Origin: Dermacentor variabilis
Lineage: Eukaryota > Arthropoda > Arachnida > Ixodida > Ixodidae
Assembly (NCBI RefSeq): GCF_050947875.1
Contig: NC_134572.1
Location: 154,587,105-154,651,104, forward strand
Direction of reading: 5' to 3'
Length of the DNA stretch: 64,000 nt
Position 1 is the first letter of the stretch, and every line of letters begins with the position of its first letter. This document shows positions 1 to 8,727 of the stretch, in pieces. Made by a program: the position numbers and the translations under genes. Under the pieces are notes generated by a model that ran no database searches, was not told the origin of the DNA, and saw only the letters and a list, made by a program, of their open reading frames with translations.

Positions 1-257
1 AGATACATGGACAGAGGAGCTGCAGAAAAAGCTGTAAAAATACAGCTTGACAAAGCCGCAGCCCCCATTTTACAGGCAACAGCAGAAGACAAACAACGAC
101 TCAACTTCAGGTGTCGTATAAACGAAACAAAAGAACAAAAATGTAATGCCATACATCGCAAGAGCACTTCAAGCATACTGAGTAAACACAGGGATAAAAA
201 GATTGTTATTACATATCACACTCTCATACATGAAATATGAGATACAGAAGCAAAGAC
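1..257. other. Unassigned sequence
   Basis: No recognisable gene or repeat. A 77-codon open frame (7-240, +) shows no domain, and its Lys/Arg/Gln-rich composition resembles AT-rich filler. It probably holds the 3' flank or 3' UTR of the minus-strand LINE that begins at 258. Confidence 0.3.
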
Positions 258-857
258 TTATTTTGGCCCAACTGAGGATGAAAATTGTTCGGAGCTACCT
301 TCTATATACATCCTACGCAATACCTTATGAGTACAGGTGAATAAGTCAAAATGTGCAGATGTATAAGCGTTCAGAAGGGAAGGGAGTGTGAATTGCAAAC
401 GTTCTTGCCCGGAGTTTAGGCATGCTGTTGGCACCATCCATTGTTCGGGTTGTCTGAAAGGGTAATTTGTGGTTTTCTCTTGCAAGTTTGCCAATCGTCG
501 AATATGGTTTGTACCATTTTTTATTTCTGTTTTATAAAAAATGCTCAACCGGTATTGATATAATTCATAGATTTGGACCACACCGGCTGCAAGAAAGAGA
601 CTTTTGCTGGGTGACCCATAGCTAACATTGAAGGCGTAGCGAAGGACCCTTTTCTGCAGCATGTGTATTTTGCGAAGACAAGAATGTGTTGCAGTTCCCC
701 ATACAAGATGACAATAATTTACGTGAGAATAAAAAAAGTGCGTTATAAAGAGTTAGTTTGAGTGACGTCGGAAGAATGTGCCGTGTGCAACCAATCATGC
801 CCACTACTCTAGCTAGTTGTTTGACAACGTGAGTTACATGGTGTTTCCATGACATGG
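258..857 (-). pseudogene. CR1/L2-like LINE D, 3' end of ORF2 (reverse transcriptase thumb/C-terminus)
   Basis: This is the C-terminal part of a non-LTR retrotransposon ORF2. Reading leftwards, the frame starts with MSWKHHVTHVVKQLARVVG, the usual segment after the RT palm in CR1/jockey-type ORF2. It then has a region like LPTSLKLTLYNALF and, after a frame change near 655-662, LRYAFNVSYGSPSKSLF and LYQYRLSIF, typical of the RT connection domain. The tail with NYPFRQ also fits. The frame change makes it a pseudogene. It is the direct continuation of the minus-strand fragment at 5094-5712: that piece ends KCLGVIFSSNE and this one starts MSWKHH. The two halves are separated by the insertion of LINE E1. 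Clade assignment (CR1 or L2-like, no RNase H) is inference from motif style. Confidence 0.75.
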
Positions 858-866
858 AAACACCAT
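838..866. repeat. Perfect 13-bp inverted repeat at the 5' junction of LINE E1
   Basis: ATGGTGTTTCCAT (838-850), a 3-base spacer, then ATGGAAACACCAT (854-866) form a perfect hairpin. The left arm is host LINE D sequence (it encodes WKHH on the minus strand). The right arm lies at the start of the inserted element E1. Confidence 0.85.
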
Positions 867-1410
867 TCGCTTACGAAAAGCAAACGACGACCTCAAGAGC
901 ATGATCAAGAGGCTAGTTAACGAAATGGCGGAGATTCGGAAACTCGTTACGATTGCGTCTGATAACGGTGCGCCAGGCAGGGCCACAGAGACTCCAATCC
1001 CAGCCCCAGTAGACGGTACTTCGACGTCCTCCAAACGCAGAGCAGTAGTAAAACAAACAGGTGAATCGGGAGCGATGTCCTCAGAAGTCAGCGAGATTAA
1101 GCAATCTCTCTTTGGGCTGGCAGATGGCCTCAAACAAGTCACTGCTAGCGTCAATTGTCTCACCGATAACGTTCGTCAAATTCAGGTTGCACTCGGAGAC
1201 CCCAACAGGGGCCTCGGAGCTCTCGCTGATCGCATAGACGCCATTGAGGCGCGAATCGCTACACCCGCCTCCGTCGTACAACCGCTCACCGTTCCCGCCA
1301 TACTAAAGGAAGGTAGACTTCAATATCCAACCAGGGCGGCGTCAGGAGGTCCCAGTCTTTGCACAGCCCTAACTGCCCCGTTAGATGGTAGTCCATCCGG
1401 TCCGCCATAA
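853..1410 (+). CDS. LINE E1 ORF1 protein (coiled-coil, N-terminally truncated)
   Basis: The frame is open from 853; the first ATG is at 901, giving 169 aa. Codons upstream of that ATG (RLRKANDDLKS) continue the same charged heptad-rich pattern, so the true N-terminus was probably lost when the element was truncated on insertion. Residues 1-20 and about 60-125 (EVSEIKQSLFGLADGL, LADRIDAIEARIA) look like coiled coil. ORF1 proteins of this kind bind element RNA in the cytoplasmic RNP. Unlike typical R1/I-clade ORF1 proteins, no CCHC zinc knuckles can be seen: only two Cys are present, and they are not in knuckle spacing. The stop TAA (1408-1410) shares its final A with the ORF2 ATG (1410-1412). 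Function is inferred from position. Confidence 0.6.
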   Translation, partial: HGNTIRLRKANDDLKSMIKRLVNEMAEIRKLVTIASDNGAPGRATETPIPAPVDGTSTSSKRRAVVKQTGESGAMSSEVSEIKQSLFGLADGLKQVTASVNCLTDNVRQIQVALGDPNRGLGALADRIDAIEARIATPASVVQPLTVPAILKEGRLQYPTRAASGGPSLCTALTAPLDGSPSGPP

Positions 1411-4400
1411 TGGATAGGTTCAAAGAGAGTTTTCGCATTTGGCAATGGAACTGCAGGGGATATTCTAACAAAAAAGCCCCTCTGCAGCAGTTCTTCAGGT
1501 CCTTCGCAGTCAAACCTCAAGTCATTGCTCTCCCGGAAACATTAGTCTCCGCCGCCTCGCTCCAGGGCTACAGGGCCGTGTCGGGCCTGCCCGGGGGGCG
1601 AGGGATTTGCACCTTGATTGATAAAAGGCTGACTCATCTCACCCACGACCTCAAGCTGGGGTGTGGTAGAATTGAATATGTCATGGTTGAGATCCTGCTC
1701 GATGTACCACACCAGAATCAGCGCAGAAACAGCGTGTTCGTCCTCAATATCTATAGCAACCCCAGGGACTTGCGCCAGCAGTTCAAGACCATCCTAAAGA
1801 AAGCGACCGACTTGGCCGGCCCTCGACCCTTGGTCGTCGTCGGTGACTTCAACGCAACGTACGGCATCTGGGGTTACGTCTACGACACTACCAAGGGGCG
1901 CAACCTGTGGCAAGACGCCAACGAGATGGACCTCACTCTGGTCACTGACAAGAATTTTCCTACTCGCATCGGCAACAACGTCACCCGGGACTCGACACCT
2001 GACCTAGCGTTCGTCAGGAACGTTGAGGACGTAGGCTGGGAGAACACCGCCATGGAGTTCGGCAGCGACCACTACATTCTCGAGACCAACTTCAAGGTGT
2101 CTCGGAGCAGGATCAAGGAATTCACGTTCATTGATTGGGACCACTTTCGCAAGATTCGCGAAGAACCCAGCAGAGCCAGGGCACCTGCCACCCTCGAAGA
2201 ATGGTGCGAAGGCGTCCGGAACGACGCTTCCGCAGCTACCAAGAAAGTGGAAACCGATCTCGACGTCGAGCGGATGGACAGCAGACTTGCCCACCTGATC
2301 GAGGCCAAAAACGCCCTGCTCCGCCGATGGAAGGGTCAAAGGCTCAATCGCAGACTCCGAAAAAAGATCTCGGAGCTCAACAAGGTCATCGATGACCACT
2401 GCAAGGCGCTATGCCAGCAGCAGTGGGACGAGCTCTGCGAATCCATCGACGGACAGATGCGCAACGGCAAATCCTGGGGTATGCTGAAGCACCTTCTCGA
2501 CGAAAGCGGCTCAAAGTCAAATCAGAGGCATACGTTGGCCAGGGCCCTTCACGAAGCCACCAGGTCTCACACGGTCGATGAGCTCGTCGCAAAACTGGTA
2601 CAGAAGTACTTGCCCGTACTTCGCGACGGAGATCCAGTGACCCAACTCCCAGACTACCGAGGCCCTCCACGCCCCGAGCTCGACGAAGACTTCTCCATTG
2701 CCGAGGTTAGACAGGCCATCTTCGCGCTCAACCGCAAGTCTGCGCCGGGTCCAGACGGAGTCACCAACAGAATGTTGAGAAACCTCGAGGACACGTCGAT
2801 CGTCTTCCTGACCGACAAAATCCACGAGTCCTGGAATAGCGGCGTTGTTCCTGCAGAATGGAAGATGGCCTGCACGGTGCTCATTCCCAAGCCCGGCAAG
2901 GCCCCGAACATCGAGAACCTCAGGCCGATTTCTCTAACCTCCTGCGTCGGCAAGGTCATGGAGCGCGTCGTGCTCAACAGGGTCAACGGGTACCTCGAAG
3001 ACAACGAGGTTTACACGTACAACATGATCGGCTTCCGCGCAGGACTCTCGACGCAGGATGCAATGCGCCTAATAAAGCATCAGATTGTGGATGGCCGTTC
3101 CAGAGACGTCAAGGCTTTGCTCGGTCTGGACCTCGAGAAAGCTTTCGACAACGTGCTCCATAGCTTCATCGTAAAGACCATTTCAGATCTGGGTCTCGGC
3201 TCCAGATTCCATAGCTACGTCAGCTCTTTCCTAACGGACAGGAAGGCCAAGCTTCGCATTGGGGACTTCCGTTCCAACGATGTGCCCCTCGGAGGGCGGG
3301 GCACTCCTCAGGGCGCCGTCATCTCACCCACCCTGTTCAACATCTGTATGATTGGTCTTTCCGAGAGGTTGGCACGCGTAGAGGGCGTCAAGCACACCAT
3401 ATACGCCGACGACATCACCTTATGGTGCTCCAGCGGCTGCGAGGGCAGAGTCGAAGAATCCATGCAGGAGGCGATAGACGTGATCGAGGAGTATCTCCGC
3501 CCCACCGGACTTCGATGCTCCCCCGCCAAGTCGGAGCTTCTGCTTTACAGAAAAGAGAAGGGAGGCAGACCCAAAGATTGGAAGCCAGTGTCCGAAAGCA
3601 GCATCAGTCTTCGCACTTGTGACGGGGGGGTGATACCCAGGGTTGACGTTATTCGGGTCCTGGGCATGTTTGTCGAATTCAACGGCGGGAACGGAACGGC
3701 TCTCCGCAAGATCATCGCAAAGACGGACAACGCTTTCCGCCTCGTTCGCAGAATAGCAAACCGGCACCGAGGAATGAAGGAAAACAATCTCCTCAGGCTT
3801 ATCAATGCATTCGTACTATGTCACTTTACGTACACAATTTCTATGCATAACTGGCTCAGAGCGGAGCGAGACAAACTCAACGCTCTTATCCGCAAAGTGG
3901 TCAAGAGGGCTCTCGGGCTACCCATCAGGACCCATACCGAGGATCTCCTTAGGCTGGGGGTGCATAACACTGCCGAGGAGATTGCCGAGGCCCAAGAACG
4001 CGCGCAACTCACTCGCTTGAGCACCACAGCGGCAGGTAGACACATCCTCGAAGAGCTGGGTTACCAACCTGCGGGATTCCCGATGGTCAGTACCCCGATC
4101 CCCAGGTGCATTCGAGACAAGTTCGAAGTGGCCCCTGTGCCCCGAAACGTCCATCCCGTCCATAACGAGGGCAGACGCAAGGCCAGAGCAGCAGCCATCC
4201 TCAAACAGATCAAGCAACGAGACATTAGAACAGGCTTCGTCGACGCCGCGGAGTACAGCGGTGGGAAGACCTTTGCCATCGTTGTGGTCGACTCCAGCGG
4301 CAAGATTTCCAACTGCGCCTCCATTCGCACTTCAGACCCCGGTGTCGCCGAGCAAGCCGCCATCGCCCTCGCCCTGCTAGACGGTCGTGGATCCGAGATA

Positions 4401-5027
4401 TATAGCGATTCCAAAACAGCAGTTAGGGCTTTTCAGAAGGGTTGCATCGCCAAGCAAGCTGCTCGTCTGCTTAGCAGCTCGAGTCGAGATGCTCTCACGC
4501 ATCATTCAATCCACTGGTTTCCAGCTCACGTAGGGTCGGTCGAGGGTGCTCCCCCGAACCTCAATGAGTCTGCTCACGAGGCTGCGCGTGACCTCACCGA
4601 CCGCGCTTCCTCTACAAGAAGCACCGACTCCCCTCCTCCCTACGGCCACAGGGACGCTCCCGCTACTCACAACGAGCTTATTAAATTCCTCTACATGTCT
4701 AGAAGGGTCTTTCCACCCCCTCACCCCAAGTTGAATAGGGCGCAAGCCGTTTCGCTTAGGCTTCTGCAGACCAGTACGTATCCGTGTCTGTCCGTTCTCC
4801 ACGAGGCTTACCCGGACGTGTATCGCGACGACGCCTGCCCCTCCTGCGGCCAGACCTCCACTCTAGCGCACATGCTGTGGGAGTGTGGGTCGACATACCC
4901 CAAGTTCATCAAGGAGGAGTGGGACTCGCTTTTGCGTAGCCCCGCTCTAGAAAAGCAAATCCTGGCCGTCCAGCGTGCCCGCGACCGGGCCGGTGGGCTA
5001 GACCTGCCGGTCCCGACGTGGGACTAG
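1410..5027 (+). CDS. LINE E1 ORF2 polyprotein: endonuclease, reverse transcriptase, RNase H, zinc finger
   Basis: 1205 aa with no internal stop. It nicks target DNA and copies the element RNA by target-primed reverse transcription. The endonuclease domain is about residues 8-232: WNCRG at 13-17, PET at 42-44, GDFNA at 145-149, SDHY at 219-222. RT is about 380-720: SAPGPDG at 444-450, LRPISLTSCVGK, the GTPQGAVISP block and catalytic YADD at 665-668. RNase H is about 940-1075, with candidate catalytic residues at Asp945 (FVDAA) and Asp1000 (YSDS) and the late HVGSVEG...NESAHEAA block. A finger C1143-x2-C1146-x7-H1154-x4-C1159 closes the protein. The architecture is that of I/R1-group LINEs. The start is chosen at the ATG overlapping the ORF1 stop, because the endonuclease begins only 10 residues later. 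The intact frame suggests a fairly recent copy. Confidence 0.93.
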   Translation: MDRFKESFRIWQWNCRGYSNKKAPLQQFFRSFAVKPQVIALPETLVSAASLQGYRAVSGLPGGRGICTLIDKRLTHLTHDLKLGCGRIEYVMVEILLDVPHQNQRRNSVFVLNIYSNPRDLRQQFKTILKKATDLAGPRPLVVVGDFNATYGIWGYVYDTTKGRNLWQDANEMDLTLVTDKNFPTRIGNNVTRDSTPDLAFVRNVEDVGWENTAMEFGSDHYILETNFKVSRSRIKEFTFIDWDHFRKIREEPSRARAPATLEEWCEGVRNDASAATKKVETDLDVERMDSRLAHLIEAKNALLRRWKGQRLNRRLRKKISELNKVIDDHCKALCQQQWDELCESIDGQMRNGKSWGMLKHLLDESGSKSNQRHTLARALHEATRSHTVDELVAKLVQKYLPVLRDGDPVTQLPDYRGPPRPELDEDFSIAEVRQAIFALNRKSAPGPDGVTNRMLRNLEDTSIVFLTDKIHESWNSGVVPAEWKMACTVLIPKPGKAPNIENLRPISLTSCVGKVMERVVLNRVNGYLEDNEVYTYNMIGFRAGLSTQDAMRLIKHQIVDGRSRDVKALLGLDLEKAFDNVLHSFIVKTISDLGLGSRFHSYVSSFLTDRKAKLRIGDFRSNDVPLGGRGTPQGAVISPTLFNICMIGLSERLARVEGVKHTIYADDITLWCSSGCEGRVEESMQEAIDVIEEYLRPTGLRCSPAKSELLLYRKEKGGRPKDWKPVSESSISLRTCDGGVIPRVDVIRVLGMFVEFNGGNGTALRKIIAKTDNAFRLVRRIANRHRGMKENNLLRLINAFVLCHFTYTISMHNWLRAERDKLNALIRKVVKRALGLPIRTHTEDLLRLGVHNTAEEIAEAQERAQLTRLSTTAAGRHILEELGYQPAGFPMVSTPIPRCIRDKFEVAPVPRNVHPVHNEGRRKARAAAILKQIKQRDIRTGFVDAAEYSGGKTFAIVVVDSSGKISNCASIRTSDPGVAEQAAIALALLDGRGSEIYSDSKTAVRAFQKGCIAKQAARLLSSSSRDALTHHSIHWFPAHVGSVEGAPPNLNESAHEAARDLTDRASSTRSTDSPPPYGHRDAPATHNELIKFLYMSRRVFPPPHPKLNRAQAVSLRLLQTSTYPCLSVLHEAYPDVYRDDACPSCGQTSTLAHMLWECGSTYPKFIKEEWDSLLRSPALEKQILAVQRARDRAGGLDLPVPTWD

Positions 5028-5093
5028 CCGGGTGCGCGACGAGTTCGCGTCCTCGCCGGACCTACAATAAAGTTTATTCACTCACTCACTCAT
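5028..5093 (+). terminator. LINE E1 3' UTR, poly(A) signal and ACTC-repeat tail
   Basis: Short GC-rich 3' UTR, AATAAA at 5066-5071, then a tail of TCAC/ACTC tandem repeats. The inverted copy E2 ends with the same type of repeat, so the tail is a family feature likely recognised or extended during target-primed reverse transcription. Confidence 0.8.
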
Positions 5094-5712
5094 TTGAAGA
5101 AAATATAACTCCAAGACATTTAATATTATTAACTATTTCTATAGGTCGAGAATTATATAGAATATAACTGTGAATAGAAACCGGCTTATTTTTCGGGCGA
5201 AGTATTACGGCTTTTGTCTTCTTTTCATTCACGCGCATATCATTAGATTTCGACCATTTTTCCAGCGTGACCATTGTTGTATTGCAAGACACTATTAGAT
5301 CCTGAATGTTTTCCCCAGCAAAAAAAAAATACTCGTGTCGTCAGCGTATATGTTGAATTTGGCATTTTTGTTAATGTTAACAATGTCATTAAGGAATATA
5401 TTGAAAAGAAGTGTGCCTAACACGCTGCCTTGAGGGACGCCAGAAAATATAGGTTTTACCTCTGATAGTACATTATGTAAGCTACCTGCTTGTTTTCTTT
5501 GCGAAAGACATGATTTTATTAACATTGCAGCCTGGCCTCGGATACCATAGTACCATAACTTCTTTAGGAGTAATTCATGATTCACCAAGTCAAACGCCTT
5601 TGAAAAATCTACAAATATACCTATTACGAAAGCTCTGTTATCAAACTGGGACAGAATATATTCTTTTTGATGTAGAAGTGCTAGCTCAGTTGATTTATTT
5701 TTAATCCGCAAT
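5094..5712 (-). pseudogene. CR1/L2-like LINE D, RT palm region (split by E1)
   Basis: Reading leftwards, the frame shows KSTELALL, then the RT core: VGIFVDFSKAFDLVNHELL (palm Asp), YGIRG, FSGVPQGSVLG, then IYADD with the catalytic Asp pair (about 5345-5355). A frame change follows at a 9-A run (about 5322-5330). The reading then continues as EKWSKSNDMRVNEKKTK and KCLGVIFSSNE up to the junction with E1's tail. The protein continues directly into the fragment at 258-857. N-terminal RT and endonuclease are absent: homology stops near 5700-5712, where plus-strand LINE A begins. Decay and frameshift make it non-functional. Clade call is inference. Confidence 0.8.
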
Positions 5713-6337
5713 GAAATCGATTCCCCCAATATAGACGATGCTGTGGTGTATATCACATGCTTTATACTTGAGGCTGCGAGAAAATGCATTCGTGAAACTA
5801 ACGGACTGTCGCATAAGCGTCGTATCCCATGGTGGAATAAAGAACGCAAAATAAAGCATGGAAAAACCAAAACAAAGCTTGGGGGCAATTTCGTGACTTT
5901 CCAACCACCGAAAACATGATTACTTTTGAGCAAATAAATGCTCGTGGTAGAAGAACACGTAGACGTGCTAAAAAGGAGAGTTGTGAGAAGTAAATCTCTA
6001 GTGTAAACTCCTACACGAACGAGACGAAAGCGTGGAGTAGGGTGAATAAATTAGTAGGCCGGGAGACGCATCCTCTACCCATAGTAACCACCCAAGGCGA
6101 TAGCCTGGAAGATCAGGCGGCTTGTCTAGGTGAACATTTTGAATATGTTTCAAGTGCATCGCACAATACAGAATTTTTCCTGAGGTTAAAAGAACGTGAA
6201 GAGAGACAGCCCCTTTATCACAAAGACTCGTCGAATGAGGCTTACAATCGTCCATTTAGCTTAGCTGAACTTAAGGCGTCTCTCGCTTGCCGCAAAAACT
6301 TGGCGCCAGGTGGCGATCTCATTATGTATGAAATGAT
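5713..6337 (+). pseudogene. LINE A ORF2, segment 1 (endonuclease-RT linker)
   Basis: Translated in changing frames it reads EIDSPNIDDAVVYIT, then RIPWWNKE and GGNFVTFQPP, then NKLVGRETHPLPIVTTQGD (open at 6042-6340) with SLEDQAACLGEHFEYVSSAS and AELKASLACRKNLAPGGDLI. These match the same stretch of the related copy B (15300-15800: NTWWTKE, AWGIQRRYP, LGEHFRDVPSS). Stops near 5930 and 5990 show decay. The segment ends at the 8-bp duplication GAAATGAT where LINE F is inserted. Confidence 0.7.
6330..6337. repeat. Target-site duplication of LINE F (left copy)
   Basis: GAAATGAT at 6330-6337 recurs at 7037-7044. Removing 6338-7036 plus one copy rejoins A's codons as TAT GAA ATG ATT AGA TAC, in frame with the RT of LINE A. 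Confidence 0.8.
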
Positions 6338-7036
6338 GATGCTGATGAAAAACTTTATTTATCCCTCTTTAAAGGGAAGGGGGCAATGGAATAGAGGGTG
6401 GGGGGAGGAACTACTTGAAGTACGCCTCCTTTATCCTCTCAGCCCACTCCAGGGTGGCCTCCTGAAGATCGGGCCTGGAGCTGCGCAAGGCAGCCTCCCA
6501 CTGCTCCTCACTAGATGTAAAATGTTGAGAAAAGGGGGAAGGAGGTGCTTAGGGCACCGACGCGTGATGTGGTTTCAGTCTGCTTTGGGAGGGACACAGA
6601 ATTTACAAGAGGGAGAAAGGTAAATGGCGGGATGAATGCGGTGGAGGAGGTAAGGGGCGGAAAGGTGCGAGTCTGCAGCTGTCGCCACAGAACTTCACAC
6701 CTACGCGGGGATTTGCCCATGAGTGGCGGAAAGGTTAACCGGTCTAATCGGTACTGTGTACAGATGTCGTGGTAAGTAATAAGTCGATCCCGCGCTGTAA
6801 ACGGCGCCTCCTCTGTGGCGAGGTCCGACACATCTGATGCCTTAGCCCGGACTGTAAATCCTCGGGCACTAGCATGAGCCACCTCATTTCCGGCAAGGCC
6901 CGCATGCGCGGGAGTCCAGATTAATGCTACAGTTTGATGGAAAGGATGGGTCTAGACGAGAGAAAGGGCTGCCTTAGAAACCCTACCCGCTCCGAAGTTA
7001 TGTACGGCTGCTTTGGAGTCGCTAACGATAACTGAG
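6338..7036 (-). mobile_element. LINE F, 5'-truncated minus-strand insertion in LINE A (RNase H and C-terminal tail)
   Basis: The minus-strand frames hold the end of an RNase H-bearing LINE ORF2: VIVSDSKAAVHNF (RNase H Asp, near 7000-7025), PAHAGLAGNEVAHASARGF (late RNase H block), then a C-terminal region with CEVLWRQLQTRTFPP. One in-frame stop separates the two RNase H blocks, and the reading ends around 6515. The 3' end has AATAAA on the minus strand (plus 6354-6359) and a short ATG/CTG-repeat tail. It is flanked by the direct repeat GAAATGAT (6330-6337 and 7037-7044). It has lost endonuclease and RT, so it cannot move by itself. Confidence 0.82.
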
Positions 7037-8224
7037 GAAATGATTAGATACCTACACCCTGAAGCATTGAAAAAGCTCCTAACTCTTTTCAATGCCACGT
7101 GGGTTGCCGGGTATATTCCGTCCTCGTGGAAAGAAACCATAGTCAGCTCGATACTTAAACAAGGCAAAGACCTATTCTTAGCCAGCAGCTACAGGCCAAT
7201 AGCACTAACAAGCTGTCTGTAAAAGCCGTATTAAGAAAATGATAAACTGGCGCTTAATGTCTTTCCTAGAAAATAGCAAAAGACTAGACCCCTTCCAGTG
7301 TGGGCTCCAAGAAGGTATATCGACAATAGACCACCTCGTCCGCATCGAGGCGAACATCAGGGATGTGTTCATACATAAGCAGTTTCTACTTTCGTTATTT
7401 CTAGATTTAGAGAAAGCATACGATACGTCATGGCGCTTGGGGATTTTGCGAGATCCTACCGCGATGGGGGTCTGAGCATATATGCTAAACAGACGGAAAA
7501 CAACTTATCCAACCGCGCTTTTCGTGTGTGAGTGGGCAATGCTTTATCTAGAACATTCACCCAGGAGACTGGGATGCCGCAAGGGGGGTGTGCTTAGTTG
7601 CGCACTGTTTATTCTAAAAATTATCTACCTGTATGCAGTCATACCACGAACAATGTTTTATTCTGTGTATGTCATTGACGTGCAGACATGTTTTAAATCG
7701 TGTAACATTGCGATCTCGGAACGACCGATACAGCTTACACTAAACAAATTATATAAATGGGCGGATGCAAATGGCTTTAAAATAAATCGCCACGAAAGTA
7801 CGTGTATGTATACTCTTTTCAAACAAAAGAGCCATAACACAAGTGCCAAAACTTACCATCGATCGGGAGGAACTATCTGTGAGCAGTGAACACAAATTCC
7901 TGGGAATAATTCTAGATTCTAAACTTACTTTCATCCGCCAACTTAAATATCTGAAGGCAAAATCGTTGAAGACGGTGAATATTTTAAAATTTCTGTCTCG
8001 AAAAACATGGGGCAGTGATCAAAAATGTCTCCTGAACTTGTACAGGAGCCTTGTCCGTTCTCGTCTTGACTATGGTGCTATAATCTATCAATCTGCAACG
8101 CCGAGAGCACTAAAAATCTTAAACCCTGTGCACAACCTAGGTATCCGCCTATCGACCGGCGCTTTCAGAACAAGCCCTGTAGAAAGCCTCTATGTCGAAT
8201 CAAACGAGTGGTCACTGCGTCTAC
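7037..8224 (+). pseudogene. LINE A ORF2, segment 2 (reverse transcriptase)
   Basis: RT motifs appear in order across several frames: EALKKLLTLFNATW, SSYRPIALTSCL (7190-7220), MINWRLMSFLE, RLDPFQCGLQEG, STIDHLVRIE, LFLDLEKAYDT (about 7400-7425), a degraded PQG block, and YVID where the catalytic YxDD should be (about 7668), so the second Asp position is broken. Thumb sequence follows (LTLNKLYKWADANGFKIN, KFLGIILDSKLTF, LYRSLVRSRLDYGAIIYQS, SPVESLYVESNEWSLRL). It stops at the insertion point of LINE B, and the next codons are found at 18408 onward. Confidence 0.82.
8212..8224. repeat. Target-site duplication of LINE B (left copy)
   Basis: TCACTGCGTCTAC here matches TCACTACGTCTAC at 18395-18407 in 12 of 13 bases. 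Joining the two sides restores LINE A codons for EWSLRLQRSY. Confidence 0.85.
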
Positions 8225-8727
8225 CCCGCAGGGGCGTCTGCGCCAGCAGGCGTTTGGTGCGTTGCGACACCACGTACCCGAGCACATGGGGGTTGGACCC
8301 TCCCGCGTCTAACCGTGCGTGGCTTAGCCGTGTCCGGAGAAAAGGGGATCCAGGGGATTGAGCCGATGCTGAGTGTCAGCACCTTTAAGGCCCCTGGGCG
8401 GAGGCAACACATACCTTTGGCCTCGGCTTCACGTAGACGGCACTCCCGGACTGACCCACCCGAGGGAAATCGGTAGTTGCCTCTTCCTGTCCCCTTCTCC
8501 ACTCTCCGTCTTTTTCTCCCACTTTGAATCGTTCCTGTCCTCTACTCACTTCATTTTACTTCTTATTTTCCAGGCAGCAAGGGTTAACCGTGTGTATCTA
8601 CCAAACCTTTGGTAGATATATTAGGTTAGAGCGGCGTTGTATAGCTGACGTATACAGGTATATTCCTAACCTCGTAGCGTCCCCTTGTTGGGCTCGGTGG
8701 TGGGTGGCTACCATCGCCGCTGAAAGA
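8225..8727 (+). promoter_or_regulatory. LINE B 5' UTR / internal promoter region
   Basis: It begins exactly after the left duplication with CCCGCAGGGGCGTCTGCG and stays GC-rich to about 8480. A pyrimidine-rich tract follows (8480-8573) that ends in TTTTCCAGG, a good match to a 3' splice acceptor. A perfect hairpin, ATCTACCAAA (8596-8605) and TTTGGTAGAT (8608-8617), lies downstream. LINE 5' UTRs carry internal promoters. That this one does so is inference, and the splice acceptor may be incidental. Confidence 0.5.

Larger units (their letters stand above)
856..5093 (+). mobile_element. I/R1-clade non-LTR retrotransposon E1 (5'-truncated, ORF2 intact)
   Basis: A LINE with ORF1, an ORF2 holding an apurinic-type endonuclease, RT, RNase H and a CCHC-like finger, an AATAAA at 5066-5071, and a simple-repeat 3' tail (TTCACTCACTCACTCA, 5078-5093) instead of poly(A). 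Its left edge is set by the sudden loss of minus-strand LINE D homology near 855, and its right edge by the resumption of D after the tail. It therefore sits inside D. If the last CTCA of the tail region is host sequence, the host frame is kept across the site, and no clear target-site duplication is visible. The 5' end is probably truncated, because the ORF1 frame opens at a stop codon (850-852) that overlaps host sequence. A second copy lies in inverted orientation at 61317-64000. Confidence 0.88.

Noticed and set aside
7..240. 77-codon plus frame at the left edge
   Set aside because: No recognisable domain, short.
2004..2825. Minus-strand frames opposite LINE E1 ORF2
   Set aside because: Shadow frames of a GC-rich real ORF; no motifs of their own. 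The same applies to the frames opposite E2.
5713..5760. Target-site duplication for LINE A
   Set aside because: No match between sequence near 5700 and the flank after 19362 was convincing.
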